DNA from: Streptomyces sp. NRRL S-340
GTDB lineage: Bacteria > Actinomycetota > Actinomycetes > Streptomycetales > Streptomycetaceae
DNA length: 64,000 nucleotides
Assembly (NCBI RefSeq): GCF_000720185.1
Contig: NZ_JOIY01000017.1
Coordinates: 62,001 to 126,000, forward strand
Direction of reading: 5' to 3'
The position numbers and the translations under genes are program-made. Below, in pieces: positions 35,741 through 45,345 of the stretch. The notes beneath the pieces are model-generated. The model was not told the origin of the DNA, ran no database searches, and saw only the letters and a program-made list of their open reading frames with translations. The first letter of the stretch is position 1, and each line of letters opens with the position of its first letter.

Positions 35741-35767
35741 TGTGGACGAGAGGGGCGTTGTGGACAA
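35741..35767 (-). other. two DnaA-box-like sequences
   Basis: TCGTCCACA (35741-35749, one mismatch) and TTGTCCACA (35759-35767, perfect), both on the minus strand. They are spaced 18 bases start to start, in the promoter gap of the DUF5926 gene and about 65 bases before a tandem repeat. Confidence 0.6.
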
Positions 35768-35832
35768 CTCGCGGCCGGGCGCTCGCCGGCGTGTACGAGC
35801 GGCGCACGCGGAACGGGGCGCGCGGACGGGTC

Positions 35833-35943
35833 GTACGGAGGGTGGTGGGAGCGGGCGTGCGGACGGGTTGTACGGAGGGTGGTGGGAGCGGGTGTGCGAA
35901 CGGGTTGTACGGAGGGTGGTGGGAGCGGGTGTGCGAACGGGCT
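35833..35943. repeat. three tandem 37-bp repeats
   Basis: Units start at 35833, 35870 and 35907 with GTACGGAGGGTGGTGGGAGC and end ACGGG(T/C)T. Units two and three differ at one base; unit one differs from unit two at two bases. The unit length is not a multiple of three and no frame across it looks coding. The gap 35667-36246 (580 bases) has no supported gene; loosely related GTACG/GGGCG units continue to about 36110. Confidence 0.85.
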
Positions 35944-36246
35944 GCACCGGGGCCAGGACCGAGCGGTGCCGGCGAGCGGGGCGAGCCGCGGCAGGAGCGG
36001 GTCCTGGCGGTGCGGGTGAACGGCCGTACGAGGGCGCGCGTACGGGCGGCGCGGACGAACGGACTGTGACGAGGGGGCGGGTACGAGGGGTGCGTGCACC
36101 GGACGCGTACGAACGCTGAGCATGCGGGAGGACGTACCGGTGCGCGGGCAGGGACAGGCAGGTGTCGCGTTGCCCGTGTACGGCCGCCCCGCGCGCGGGA
36201 GGACGGGTGAGGGGCGGGCCCCTCCCGCCCCCGGTTCACCTGTGCT

Positions 36247-36885
36247 TCAGCCCAGATCGTCGAAGGCGTCCACGAAGTCCAGTTCGGGCAGCGCCGCCAC
36301 CGCCGGTGCGGCGACGCGCGTGGCGAAGTCGTCGCGGCGGTGGCCGGCGTCCGGGTCGTGGACGTCGGAGTGGACGACCACCCACACGGTGACCTCGCCG
36401 CGGACGTCGTCCCGCACTCCCCAGTCGTCGCAGAGCGCCGTGATGATGTTCAGCCCACGGCCGCCGTGCGCGGTGACCGACGGGGTGGCGGGGGCGGGGC
36501 GGGTCGGGCCGCCGCCGTCCGTCACCTCGACCAGCAGCCGGCCCCTCGCGTCGACGCGCCAGGCGGCGCGGACGTCACCGTCGCCGGCCAGGGCGCCGTC
36601 CAGCGGACGGCCGTGTTTGCAGGCATTGCTCAACAGTTCGGAAAGGATCAGAACGGCATCGTCGATGACCGATTCCGCCACGCCACCCCTGCGCAACTGT
36701 GCGCGCATCCGGTGCCTTGCTTCTCCCACGCCCGCAGGGCCATGGGGTACGGCCATGCTCGACGACGTGGGCACCTCCTGTGCCACCACCAACGCCACCC
36801 CCGAGACCTCCTTCGCCCCACGCCACGGTGTGGATGCCCCATTGGCCTGAACCGGAAACCGGCCATTCGCCGCCCGGCGACGCAT
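36247..36885 (-). CDS. HATPase-family regulatory kinase
   Basis: A 212-aa protein with a single GHKL ATPase domain in the middle: N-box ILSELLSNACKHG, G1 VTDGGGPTRP, G2 GGRGLNIITAL. It has N- and C-terminal extensions of about 60 and 50 residues. It belongs to the RsbW-like group that control sigma factors through partner switching. The ATG at 36885 is preferred; GTG at 36906 and ATG inside (MAVPHGPAG) are alternatives. The partner is unknown. Confidence 0.85.
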   Translation of the reverse strand: MRRRAANGRFPVQANGASTPWRGAKEVSGVALVVAQEVPTSSSMAVPHGPAGVGEARHRMRAQLRRGGVAESVIDDAVLILSELLSNACKHGRPLDGALAGDGDVRAAWRVDARGRLLVEVTDGGGPTRPAPATPSVTAHGGRGLNIITALCDDWGVRDDVRGEVTVWVVVHSDVHDPDAGHRRDDFATRVAAPAVAALPELDFVDAFDDLG

Positions 36886-37084
36886 TCGCAATGATCGAAC
36901 ACGCACCGAACGCGCCGGAGCACTCCCTGTGACTGCGTGGCTGGATCTCGCCTGTGTGGCGGGACCTGTCCGGGGTCGGCCGGCAGCCGGCCGAAGACTC
37001 GCCAGGCGGCCCGGTCCGCGGTCCGGCCGAAGACTCGGCGGCCGGCCCGGCCGCGGCCCGGTCTGCAGGGCCGGCCTGCGGGTC

Positions 37085-37912
37085 TCAGCGGCCGAGCTGG
37101 TGCAGGACCGCGCCCGGGCGGTTGGTGATGATGGCGTCCACGCCCAGCTCGACGCAGAGGGCGACGTCCTCCGGCTCGTTCACCGTCCAGACGTGCACCT
37201 GGTGACCGGCGCTTTTCAGCCGCTGGACGTACGCCGGATGACTGCGCACGATGCGGATCGAGGGGCCCGCGATCCGGACGCCCGCCGGCAGCCGCCCGTC
37301 GCGCAGCCGGGGGGAGACGAACTGCATCAGGTAGACCGTCGGCAGCGTCGGGGAGGCCGCCCGCACCCGGTGCAGGGAGCGCGCCGAGAAGCTCATCACG
37401 CGCACCGCCGACTCGGCCGGGGAGGCGGGGGCGTCCAGGCCGAACCGCTTCAGCAGGGTCAGCAGCCGCTCCTCGACCTGCCCGGCCCACCGGGTGGGGT
37501 GCTTCGTCTCGACGGCCAGTTCCACCCGCCGGCCCGCGTCGGCGACGAGTTCCAGCAGCCGCTCCAGAGTGAGGACGGCGGTGTCCTCGGGGTCCTCGGG
37601 CCGCACGACCCAGTCGGGTTCCTCGTCGCGGCCCCGCCAGGTGGCCCGGGAGCGCCAGGAGCCGAAGTCCAGCGCGGCGAGGTCGGCGAGTTCCAGGGCG
37701 GACACCGCGCCGCGGCCGTTGGACGTACGGTTGACGCGGCGGTCGTGCACGCACACGAGGTGGCCGTCCGCGGTCAGGCGTACGTCGCACTCGAGGGCGT
37801 CCGCGCCGTCCTCGATCGCCGTCCGGTAGGCGGCCAGGGTGTGTTCCGGCGCGGCCTCGGAGGCTCCGCGGTGTGCGACGACCTGGATGTGATGCTGCCG
37901 TGCGTGGGTCAC
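37085..37912 (-). CDS. glycerophosphodiester phosphodiesterase
   Basis: A 275-aa cytoplasmic GDPD of the TIM-barrel type, hydrolysing glycerophosphodiesters to glycerol-3-phosphate and an alcohol. The catalytic signature HRGASEAAPEHT and ALECDVRLTADGHLVCVHD holds the two catalytic His and metal ligands. The end INTNRP-like segment reads IITNRPGAV. There is no signal peptide, unlike the secreted phosphate-starvation GlpQ enzymes, so it probably recycles intracellular phospholipid head groups. The start is GTG. Confidence 0.92.
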   Translation of the reverse strand: MTHARQHHIQVVAHRGASEAAPEHTLAAYRTAIEDGADALECDVRLTADGHLVCVHDRRVNRTSNGRGAVSALELADLAALDFGSWRSRATWRGRDEEPDWVVRPEDPEDTAVLTLERLLELVADAGRRVELAVETKHPTRWAGQVEERLLTLLKRFGLDAPASPAESAVRVMSFSARSLHRVRAASPTLPTVYLMQFVSPRLRDGRLPAGVRIAGPSIRIVRSHPAYVQRLKSAGHQVHVWTVNEPEDVALCVELGVDAIITNRPGAVLHQLGR

Positions 37913-38168
37913 CGCGTCATGGTGCCACCGCCGCGGGCCCGCGTGGTGGCGGACGGCTGTCGATAATGTGTCCGTTTGTGGCGTGATGACCTATATAAGG
38001 AATGGCGTCCGACCCACAGCATCGGCTTATGGTGCTCTGACGGCTCGTGGGAAAAGCTGACGACATACAGATGCACATGCACAGCTGGAGCACGCCGGTC
38101 GTCGGCGGCCAGGACGAGCATGACCGAGTGCGACCGACAACAACAGCCGTGGATCGAGGAGAAGAGCT

Positions 38169-39806
38169 GTGAGCACCGAGAACGAGGGCACCGAGGTACC
38201 CCCGGCCCCGTCCGCACCTCCCGTGCCGGTGGAGACCCCCGCAGCTTCCCCGCAGCCCCCCGCTCCCCAGGGAGGCGGCGCCGCCACGCCCCCGCCGCCC
38301 AGCACGCCTCCGCACGTGCCCGGTACGCCCGCGCAGGCGCCCGGCGCCCCGCGGCAGGAGGGCGCACCGGCCGGCCCGCAGTCCGCGCCCGCCCCCGCGG
38401 GCGCACACCCGGCAGCCCCCGGGGACGGGGCGGGCGCCGCGCCCGCACAGCCGTACACCCCGGCCGAACAGGCCTTCGGTGAGCAGGCCCCTGCCGGGCA
38501 CGCGCCGTCGGGGTTCCCGCACGGGCAGCAGACCCCGCAGGGCCCCGGCGGCGCGCCCGCCGACGGTTCCTGGCCGCCGCCCGCACCCCCCGCCGTGCCC
38601 GCCTACGCGGACGGCGGCGCGGGTGCCGGGACCGGGTGGGGGGCGGCGTACCAGCAGCCCGCGCCGAAGCCCCGGGGCCGGCGCGGTGGTCTGATCGCCG
38701 CCGTCCTGGTGGCCGCACTGGTCGCGGGAGGTCTGGGCGGCGGCCTCGGCTACACCCTGGCCAAGAACGACGACGGCGGTTCCACCACGGTCGCCGCCTC
38801 CGACTCCGGGGCCTCCCAGGTCAAGCGGGACCCGAACTCGATCGCCGGGGTGGCCGCCAACGCGCTGCCGAGCACCGTCACCATCGAGGCGGAGAGCACC
38901 AACGGCCAGGGCGGCACCGGCACCGGTTTCGTGTTCGACACCCAGGGCCACATCGTCACCAACAACCACGTGGTGGCCGACGCCGTCGACGGCGGCAAGC
39001 TCACCGCCACCTTCCCCGACGGCAGGAAGTACGACGCCGAGATCATCGGCCATGCCCAGGGGTACGACGTCGCGGTCATCAAGCTGAAGAACGCCCCCTC
39101 CGACCTCAAGCCGCTCGCGCTCGGCGACTCCGACAAGGTGGCCGTGGGCGACGAGACGATCGCCATCGGCGCGCCCTTCGGCCTGTCGAACACGGTGACG
39201 ACGGGCATCATCAGCGCCAAGAACCGCCCGGTCGCCTCCAGCGACGGCAGCGGCGACAGCAAGGCCTCCTACATGAGCGCCCTGCAGACGGACGCCTCCA
39301 TCAACCCGGGCAACTCCGGTGGTCCGCTGCTCGACGCGCGCGGCGCGGTGATCGGCATCAACTCCGCGATCCAGTCCTCCGGCAGCGGCGGAGGCCTGGG
39401 CGGTTCCGGCCAGTCCGGCTCGATCGGCCTGGGCTTCGCCATCCCGATCAACCAGGCCAAGTACGTCGCCCAGCAGCTGATCAAGACCGGCAAGCCGGTC
39501 TACGCGAGGATCGGCGCCTCGGTCGCCACCGTCGAGGAGGGCTCCGACGGAGCGAAGATCACCGACCAGGGCGCGGGCGGCGGCGCCGCGGTCGAACCGG
39601 GCAGCCCGGCCGACAAGGCCGGCCTGAAGTCCGGTGACGTCATCACCCGGCTCGACGACACCGTGATCGACTCCGGCCCCACGCTCATCGGCGAGATCTG
39701 GACGCACAAGCCCGGTGACAAGGTGAAGATCACGTACAAGCGCGACGGCAAGGAGCACACGGTCGACCTCGTCCTCGGCTCCCGCGTCGGCGACAGCGCC
39801 GCCTGA
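38169..39806 (+). CDS. membrane-anchored HtrA-type serine protease
   Basis: A 545-aa protein with a cytoplasmic Pro/Ala-rich N-terminus (to about 170) and one membrane helix (RGGLIAAVLVAALVAGGLGG). A trypsin-like domain follows with the triad His267 (NNHVV), Asp300 (GYDVAVI) and Ser383 (PGNSGGPLL), then a PDZ domain (about 445-535; SPADKAGLKSGDVITRLDD). It is the DegP/PepD type of envelope quality-control protease. The GTG is preceded by GAGGAGAAG. The gap before it (37913-38168) has lower GC and holds the promoter. Confidence 0.93.
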   Translation: MSTENEGTEVPPAPSAPPVPVETPAASPQPPAPQGGGAATPPPPSTPPHVPGTPAQAPGAPRQEGAPAGPQSAPAPAGAHPAAPGDGAGAAPAQPYTPAEQAFGEQAPAGHAPSGFPHGQQTPQGPGGAPADGSWPPPAPPAVPAYADGGAGAGTGWGAAYQQPAPKPRGRRGGLIAAVLVAALVAGGLGGGLGYTLAKNDDGGSTTVAASDSGASQVKRDPNSIAGVAANALPSTVTIEAESTNGQGGTGTGFVFDTQGHIVTNNHVVADAVDGGKLTATFPDGRKYDAEIIGHAQGYDVAVIKLKNAPSDLKPLALGDSDKVAVGDETIAIGAPFGLSNTVTTGIISAKNRPVASSDGSGDSKASYMSALQTDASINPGNSGGPLLDARGAVIGINSAIQSSGSGGGLGGSGQSGSIGLGFAIPINQAKYVAQQLIKTGKPVYARIGASVATVEEGSDGAKITDQGAGGGAAVEPGSPADKAGLKSGDVITRLDDTVIDSGPTLIGEIWTHKPGDKVKITYKRDGKEHTVDLVLGSRVGDSAA

Positions 39807-39892
39807 CGCCCGCACCCGCACCGACTGCCCCGCACGCGCGCGCGGTGACCCGATAGTCTTGTCCCCGCGCCGCCGGGTCACCGGCGGGGCGG

Positions 39893-39979
39893 GGAGGCGT
39901 GCCCGAGCGGCCGAAGGGAACGGTCTTGAAAACCGTCGTGGCAGCGATGTCACCGTGGGTTCAAATCCCACCGCCTCCG
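39893..39979 (+). tRNA. tRNA-Ser(UGA)
   Basis: An 87-nt class II tRNA without encoded CCA. The acceptor GGAGGCG pairs with CGCCTCC; anticodon TGA sits in GGTCTTGAAAACC. There is a long variable arm, and the T-arm is GTGGGTTCAAATCCCAC. Its 3' end (from 39966) is repeated at 40768, marking an insertion site. Confidence 0.95.
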
Positions 39980-39990
39980 CAGCGTTGAGC
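39966..39990 (+). repeat. direct repeat, putative attL in tRNA-Ser
   Basis: 25 bases identical to 40768-40792, covering the 3' end of tRNA-Ser (T-arm side, acceptor) and 11 bases beyond it. Similarity continues imperfectly through the following terminator hairpin. This is the layout left by site-specific integration into a tRNA gene. Confidence 0.8.
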
Positions 39991-39996
39991 AGTGGG

Positions 39997-40033
39997 AACG
40001 GCCCCTGACCGGTACGGACGGTCGGGGGCCGTT
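39997..40033 (+). terminator. terminator after tRNA-Ser
   Basis: A 14-bp stem (AACGGCCCCTGACC with GGTCGGGGGCCGTT, one G:U, 9-base loop) right after the tRNA. A related hairpin follows the second att-like repeat at 40799-40833. Confidence 0.75.
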
Positions 40034-40054
40034 GCGCTGTCCGTCGCCCGCCCG

Positions 40055-40726
40055 TCACCGCGTCTCCCCGGGCGGCGTGCGAGCCAGCACTCCTGTGCCG
40101 GACAGCGGCGTCCGGGCCGTAAGGTCGCGAGAGCTGGTGCCGAGGTCGGCGGCGATCTCGGGTGCCATGTCCATGGTCTCCAGAGCCCAGGCCTCTTCGT
40201 CCTCTTCCGTCTCGGTAGCCGCATCCCAGTTCGTGGCCAGGCCCAGGGCCTCTCGACGGGAACGCTCATAGGGCAGCGGCTCTCCCAGCGTCAGATAGTG
40301 GTCCTCGCCCGCGCCGGTCTCGCAGTAGCGCCGCACAACTGCCCCTCGCTCTGCGACCAACCAGGCCGACCCGTCACCCTGTGCGCCGTAGTAATAAGCC
40401 TGTGCCTTTCCGTAGTGGGCACTCAGTTCCTCGCACATACGCAGCACAGCGTCCGAGCGCTCGCGGCTGCAGGGATCACACCAACGGCCGATGACCAGGG
40501 TCCACCCGTCGAGTTCCGGACTCACGTACACGCGACCGAGCCCCCCGGCTCCGTTATGGCTGTCTTCGTCCACGGCCTCTTCAGCGCCACTGAAGGACAC
40601 GGGCACAGCGTCCGTCAGCCCCATCAGGGCCATGACTCCGTGCTGATCTTCGGTAGGTACCGCGATCCAATGAAGCCAGCACGACAGAAAAGGCCGGGGC
40701 AGCAGATCAGATGTGGGCGCAGTCAC
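40055..40726 (-). CDS. hypothetical cargo protein between tRNA repeats
   Basis: A protein of about 223 aa from GTG 40726 (ATGs at 40633 and 40624 are alternatives). It reads as a genuine globular protein: SCWLHWIAVPTEDQHGVMAL, RVYVSPELDGWTLVIGRWCD, MCEELSAHYGKAQAYYYGAQ and GDGSAWLVAERGAVVRRYCE. It has a short CDPC motif and no membrane segment. I recall similar hypothetical proteins of unknown function scattered in Streptomyces accessory DNA. GC content is lower than in the flanking genes. It is the only gene between the two tRNA-end repeats and points towards the tRNA. No function is assigned. Confidence 0.7.
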   Translation of the reverse strand: MTAPTSDLLPRPFLSCWLHWIAVPTEDQHGVMALMGLTDAVPVSFSGAEEAVDEDSHNGAGGLGRVYVSPELDGWTLVIGRWCDPCSRERSDAVLRMCEELSAHYGKAQAYYYGAQGDGSAWLVAERGAVVRRYCETGAGEDHYLTLGEPLPYERSRREALGLATNWDAATETEEDEEAWALETMDMAPEIAADLGTSSRDLTARTPLSGTGVLARTPPGETR

Positions 40727-40767
40727 GGCAGCACGCTCGCACACGCTTCGGAGAAGCTGAAGCAGAG

Positions 40768-40792
40768 TCCCACCGCCTCCGCAGCGTTGAGC
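40768..40792 (+). repeat. direct repeat, putative attR
   Basis: A 25-base copy of the tRNA-Ser 3' end, followed by a second version of the tRNA terminator (stem about 40799-40811 with 40821-40833). It has no tRNA body in front of it, so it is a pseudo-3'-end. Confidence 0.8.
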
Positions 40793-40848
40793 GGTGAGCA
40801 CGGCCCTGACCGGGACAGACGGTCAGGGGCCGTGCCCTTGACCGGTGT

Positions 40849-41724
40849 TCAGGGGTGGTGGCCCGTCAGGCGGGCCGCTGAGGTGAGGGTGGCGCGGGCC
40901 TCGTGTTCGGGGAGGCCGGTGGTCAGGGCCGCGTCGAGGAGGGGGCCGTGCAGGGCCGGGCCGGTGCCGTTCTCGTAGGCCCGGCAGGCTGCCCAGAACA
41001 GGCGGGTGTTGCGCTGGCCCTCGTGTGCGCCGAGGACGAACTGGACGAGGCCGTGACCGTGCCGTCCGGCGCCCTGGGGGAGGGCGCGGCGGGGCGTGCG
41101 GGGCGGTGGCAGGAGCAGGCGCAGCAGGGGCGGCGGGCAGGGTGCGGGCGCCAGGTGGGCGGTGCCGGGCGCGGTGGCGTAGGTGCCGTGCGCGGTGCGG
41201 GAGCCGGGGCCGACCAGGTAGCCGCCGGCGCCGCGGATGTCGATGCCGGGGGCGAGCCGGCCGGCCGAGTTGGGGACGACGGCGTCCGGCGGTCCGCTCA
41301 GCCACAGGTGGCGGCCCCCGCTGGGGGTCACGACGACGACGGTGGCGGGCAGGGTGAAGCGGTGGCGGACGGCCAGCTCGCGCAGGGCCGCCGGGGCGTT
41401 CGTACCGGCCTTGGTGTCGAGGTCGACACCGATCAGGTGGTACGGGGGCAGGCCGCAGGCGATGCCGTAGCCGGTGGCACGGGGTGCGGCGGCGAACAGT
41501 TCCCGGATGCGGGCGGGGTCGGTGGAGGCGTCGTACACGCCGTGGCCGAAGCGGCCGCACTCGCCGTGGCAGGGCGGGCGGCCCGGGGCGGGGCCGTCGC
41601 GGTGCGGGGAGCGCAGGGCAGGGAGCTTCGTCCGGGACAGGGGGAGGACGGCCAGGCCGCGTTCGGCGGCTGACAGGGCGTGGGCGAGGGCCAGTGCCGT
41701 GGCCTGCCGGTCGGTGGTGGCCAT
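40849..41724 (-). CDS. bifunctional DNA primase/polymerase (AEP)
   Basis: A 291-aa archaeo-eukaryotic primase-like protein. The N-terminal Prim-Pol domain shows ALAHALSAAERGLAVLPLSRTKLP, the Cys/His cluster CHGECGRFGHGVYDA, the catalytic LIGVDLDTK (two Asp), TPSGGRHLWLSG (His) and GIDIRGAGGYLVGPGS. All expected catalytic residues are present. A C-terminal about 90 residues resembles the small helical domain seen in stand-alone actinomycete Prim-Pols. There is no helicase domain. Such proteins often sit in mobile elements, but this one recurs next to this tRNA in Streptomyces cores (memory). It may act in repair or tolerance. Confidence 0.87.
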   Translation of the reverse strand: MATTDRQATALALAHALSAAERGLAVLPLSRTKLPALRSPHRDGPAPGRPPCHGECGRFGHGVYDASTDPARIRELFAAAPRATGYGIACGLPPYHLIGVDLDTKAGTNAPAALRELAVRHRFTLPATVVVVTPSGGRHLWLSGPPDAVVPNSAGRLAPGIDIRGAGGYLVGPGSRTAHGTYATAPGTAHLAPAPCPPPLLRLLLPPPRTPRRALPQGAGRHGHGLVQFVLGAHEGQRNTRLFWAACRAYENGTGPALHGPLLDAALTTGLPEHEARATLTSAARLTGHHP

Positions 41725-42122
41725 GCATTCATATTCGTACTGAGGTTCGACAAAAGGAAGGGGGCGGTCGTGTGGCGTGCTGGGGGCGCGCGATTCGGCC
41801 GGTCTCCGCCGGGCGCTTGCCGAAACGCTTCATCCCTTGGCGCGCTTGATCCGGCAGGGGGCGCACCGTCGCCGGTCGGGGCGTTGACAGCGGCAAAGGT
41901 GGTGAAAGGGGTTTATCGACATGTCCTCACGCTTGCGTGCGAATGGGGTCTATCGGGGTGGTTCGCCGCGAGCCCATGGGCAACTCTGATCTTGCGACGT
42001 CGTGAGAAACCGCCGGGGTGGTCGGCCGACTTCCCTGGTGAAAGCCGTAGTCCAGGTAGCTTCACGCAGCTTCACGTACTTCCGGCAGGCAGCCGGTGCG
42101 TACCTCTTACTGGAGGAGCAAT
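41725..42122. other. 398-base non-coding gap with promoter
   Basis: A divergent gap between the Prim-Pol gene and the small secreted protein. TTGACA at about 41885-41890 is a plausible -35 element for the plus strand. GCTTCACG occurs twice (about 42057-42077). There is no supported gene. Confidence 0.45.
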
Positions 42123-42434
42123 ATGGCAAGCATCCGTACCGCCCGCGTTCTCGCCGCCGTCACCGCCGTCCCGCTCGCGGCGGCTCTCTTCGCCGGCATC
42201 GCGGCGGCGGACACCGGCGCCCTCGCGGGCACCGGATCGAACGCGGGTGTCGCCGGTATCGTCGGCAGCGGAGTCGGCCACAACAACAGCGGCAACTCGT
42301 CCACCACCGGCCAGCAGGCGGTCGGCTCGGGGGCCTCGAACCAGAGCAACACCGCGCAGGTCAACGGCTCCGCGTTCACGGCCATCCAGCAGGGCAACGA
42401 GAACGTCGCCGTCCACTTCACCCACCTCTGGTGA
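42123..42434 (+). CDS. small secreted Asn/Gly/Ser-rich protein
   Basis: A 103-aa protein with a strong ribosome binding site (CTGGAGGAG). The signal peptide (RVLAAVTAVPLAAALFAG) ends near AAA-DTG, giving a mature chain of about 72 residues. This chain lacks Cys and Lys and is rich in Gly, Asn, Ser and Gln (HNNSGNSSTTGQQAVGSGAS, QVNGSAFTAIQQGNENVAV), ending FTHLW. The Q-x-G-x-x-N-x-A pattern recalls rodlin and curlin amyloid repeats, but it is not a clear rodlin or chaplin. It is probably surface-associated. It is followed by a strong terminator. Confidence 0.8.
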   Translation: MASIRTARVLAAVTAVPLAAALFAGIAAADTGALAGTGSNAGVAGIVGSGVGHNNSGNSSTTGQQAVGSGASNQSNTAQVNGSAFTAIQQGNENVAVHFTHLW

Positions 42435-42517
42435 GCCCCCGCGGGCCGGCGCGCACATTGGGGAGCCGCCGGCCCTGAGAGGTCCTGTGGGTGTGCTTGT
42501 GGGGATGCAACACACAA

Positions 42518-42549
42518 CTGCGCGGCGGTGCCTCGGCGCCGCCGCGCAG
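42518..42549 (+). terminator. terminator hairpin
   Basis: An 11-bp perfect stem (CTGCGCGGCGG with CCGCCGCGCAG, 10-base loop) 83 bases after the small secreted protein gene. The rest of the 312-base gap to 42746 shows no gene; the sigma factor promoter must lie near its end. Confidence 0.65.
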
Positions 42550-42746
42550 GCGTTCCCGGTACTTCCCCCGGGGATCCGTCCCCGTCGTCACACCGCAACC
42601 ACCCAGGGGTGAACCCGTACCCCGCTCCTCCTCCTCGTCCACCTTCAGGAGGTGGGGCCGGCCCCACCCCTACAACCTGAGTCGGACACCGCTTCGGGAC
42701 CTGCGGGCGATCCGCCGCCGGGGTGAGCGCTCCTAGCGTGGAGGGC

Positions 42747-43304
42747 ATGACCACACCCGTCTGCACCAGCGCGTCGACCGCCGCCGTACCGGCCGCCCAG
42801 AGCCCGGCGTACCCGTCGTTCGCCTCGTACGTGCGGGCCCGCCAGCCGGTGCTGCTGCGCACCGCCCGGTCACTGACCGCGAACCCGAGCGACGCGGAGG
42901 ACCTGCTCCAGACCGCGCTCACCAAGACGTTCGTCGCCTGGGAGCGGATCGAGGACCACCGGGCGCTCGACGGCTACGTCCGCCGTGCGCTGCTGAACAC
43001 CCGCACCTCGCAGTGGCGCAAGCGCAAGGTCGACGAGTTCGCCTGCGACGAGCTGCCCGAACCCGAGCCGCTGCCCGGCACGGCCGACCCCGCCGAGCAG
43101 CAGGCGTTGCGCGACGCCATGTGGCGGGCGATCACGAAGCTGCCCGCGCGGCAGCGGGCGATGGTCGTTCTCAGGTATTACGAGGACCTCTCCGAGGTGC
43201 AGACGGCCGAGGTGCTCGGCGTGTCCGTGGGCACCGTGAAGTCGGCGGTCTCCCGCGCGCTCGGCAAGCTCCGCGAGGACCCCGAACTGGTGCGCGTGCG
43301 CTGA
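42747..43304 (+). CDS. SigE-family RNA polymerase sigma factor
   Basis: A 185-aa sigma factor of the actinomycete SigE-type ECF group. Region 2 reads RTARSLTANPSDAEDLLQTA with LTKTFVAWERIEDHRALDGY; region 4 reads LPARQRAMVVLRYYEDLSEV with AEVLGVSVGTVKSAVSRALG. There is no adjacent anti-sigma gene and no long C-terminal extension, so control of activity is unknown. The ATG at 42747 is near the CTAGCGTGGAGGGC context, giving a short leader. A tandem repeat starts right after the stop. Confidence 0.92.
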   Translation: MTTPVCTSASTAAVPAAQSPAYPSFASYVRARQPVLLRTARSLTANPSDAEDLLQTALTKTFVAWERIEDHRALDGYVRRALLNTRTSQWRKRKVDEFACDELPEPEPLPGTADPAEQQALRDAMWRAITKLPARQRAMVVLRYYEDLSEVQTAEVLGVSVGTVKSAVSRALGKLREDPELVRVR

Positions 43305-43415
43305 CCGCCCGCCGCAGTGCTTCGCGGCCGGTCCGCCCGCCGCAGTGCTTCGCGGCCGGTCCGCCCGCCACTGTGCTTCGCGGCCGATTCGCCCCCCAGT
43401 GCTCCGCGGCCGGTC
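43305..43415. repeat. four 28-bp tandem repeats
   Basis: Units start at 43305, 43333, 43361 and 43389 (the last about 27 bp and divergent), core CAGTGCTTCGCGGCCGGT. Units one and two are identical. They begin at the first base after the sigma factor stop codon, so they lie in its 3' untranslated region. A fifth partial unit ends about 43430. Confidence 0.85.
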
Positions 43416-43534
43416 CGCCCGCAGGCCGGACGATCGGTGATCGATCACCCGGGCTAGTGACATACCGCGCGGTATGTGCGCAGAATCAGCGCATCCCCTA
43501 CCACCGCGTAGGCCATGCGCCCCGGGAGGACGCC

Positions 43535-45190
<1,656 letters not shown>

Positions 45191-45201
45191 GAGAGCCGGA
45201 A

Positions 45202-45220
45202 GCCCCCGGTGGACGGGGGC
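45202..45220. terminator. hairpin between convergent genes
   Basis: A 7-bp G/C stem, GCCCCCG and CGGGGGC, with 5-base loop 11 bases beyond the acyl-CoA ligase stop codon; the MFS gene converges. Confidence 0.5.
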
Positions 45221-45345
45221 GTGCCGTCGCGGGGGCCGGCGCCGGGAGGCTCACGGCGGGTGGGGCGCGTCGAGGTGGGGGGCCTGGGCGGGGAGCGTCG
45301 TGACGGGGCCCGGTGCCGGGACGCCCGCCGTGGCGGCACGGTGCC

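Noticed and set aside
35833..35943. CRISPR-like appearance of the 37-bp repeats
   Set aside because: The repeats are directly adjacent with no spacers, and no cas gene is in the window.
35710..36123. Open frames across the 37-bp repeats
   Set aside because: The repeat length is not a multiple of three, the translations are Pro/Arg/Thr-rich noise and no ribosome binding site is present.
40849..41724. Prim-Pol gene as part of the tRNA-flanked element
   Set aside because: It lies outside the second repeat copy, so it is not bracketed by the putative att sites.
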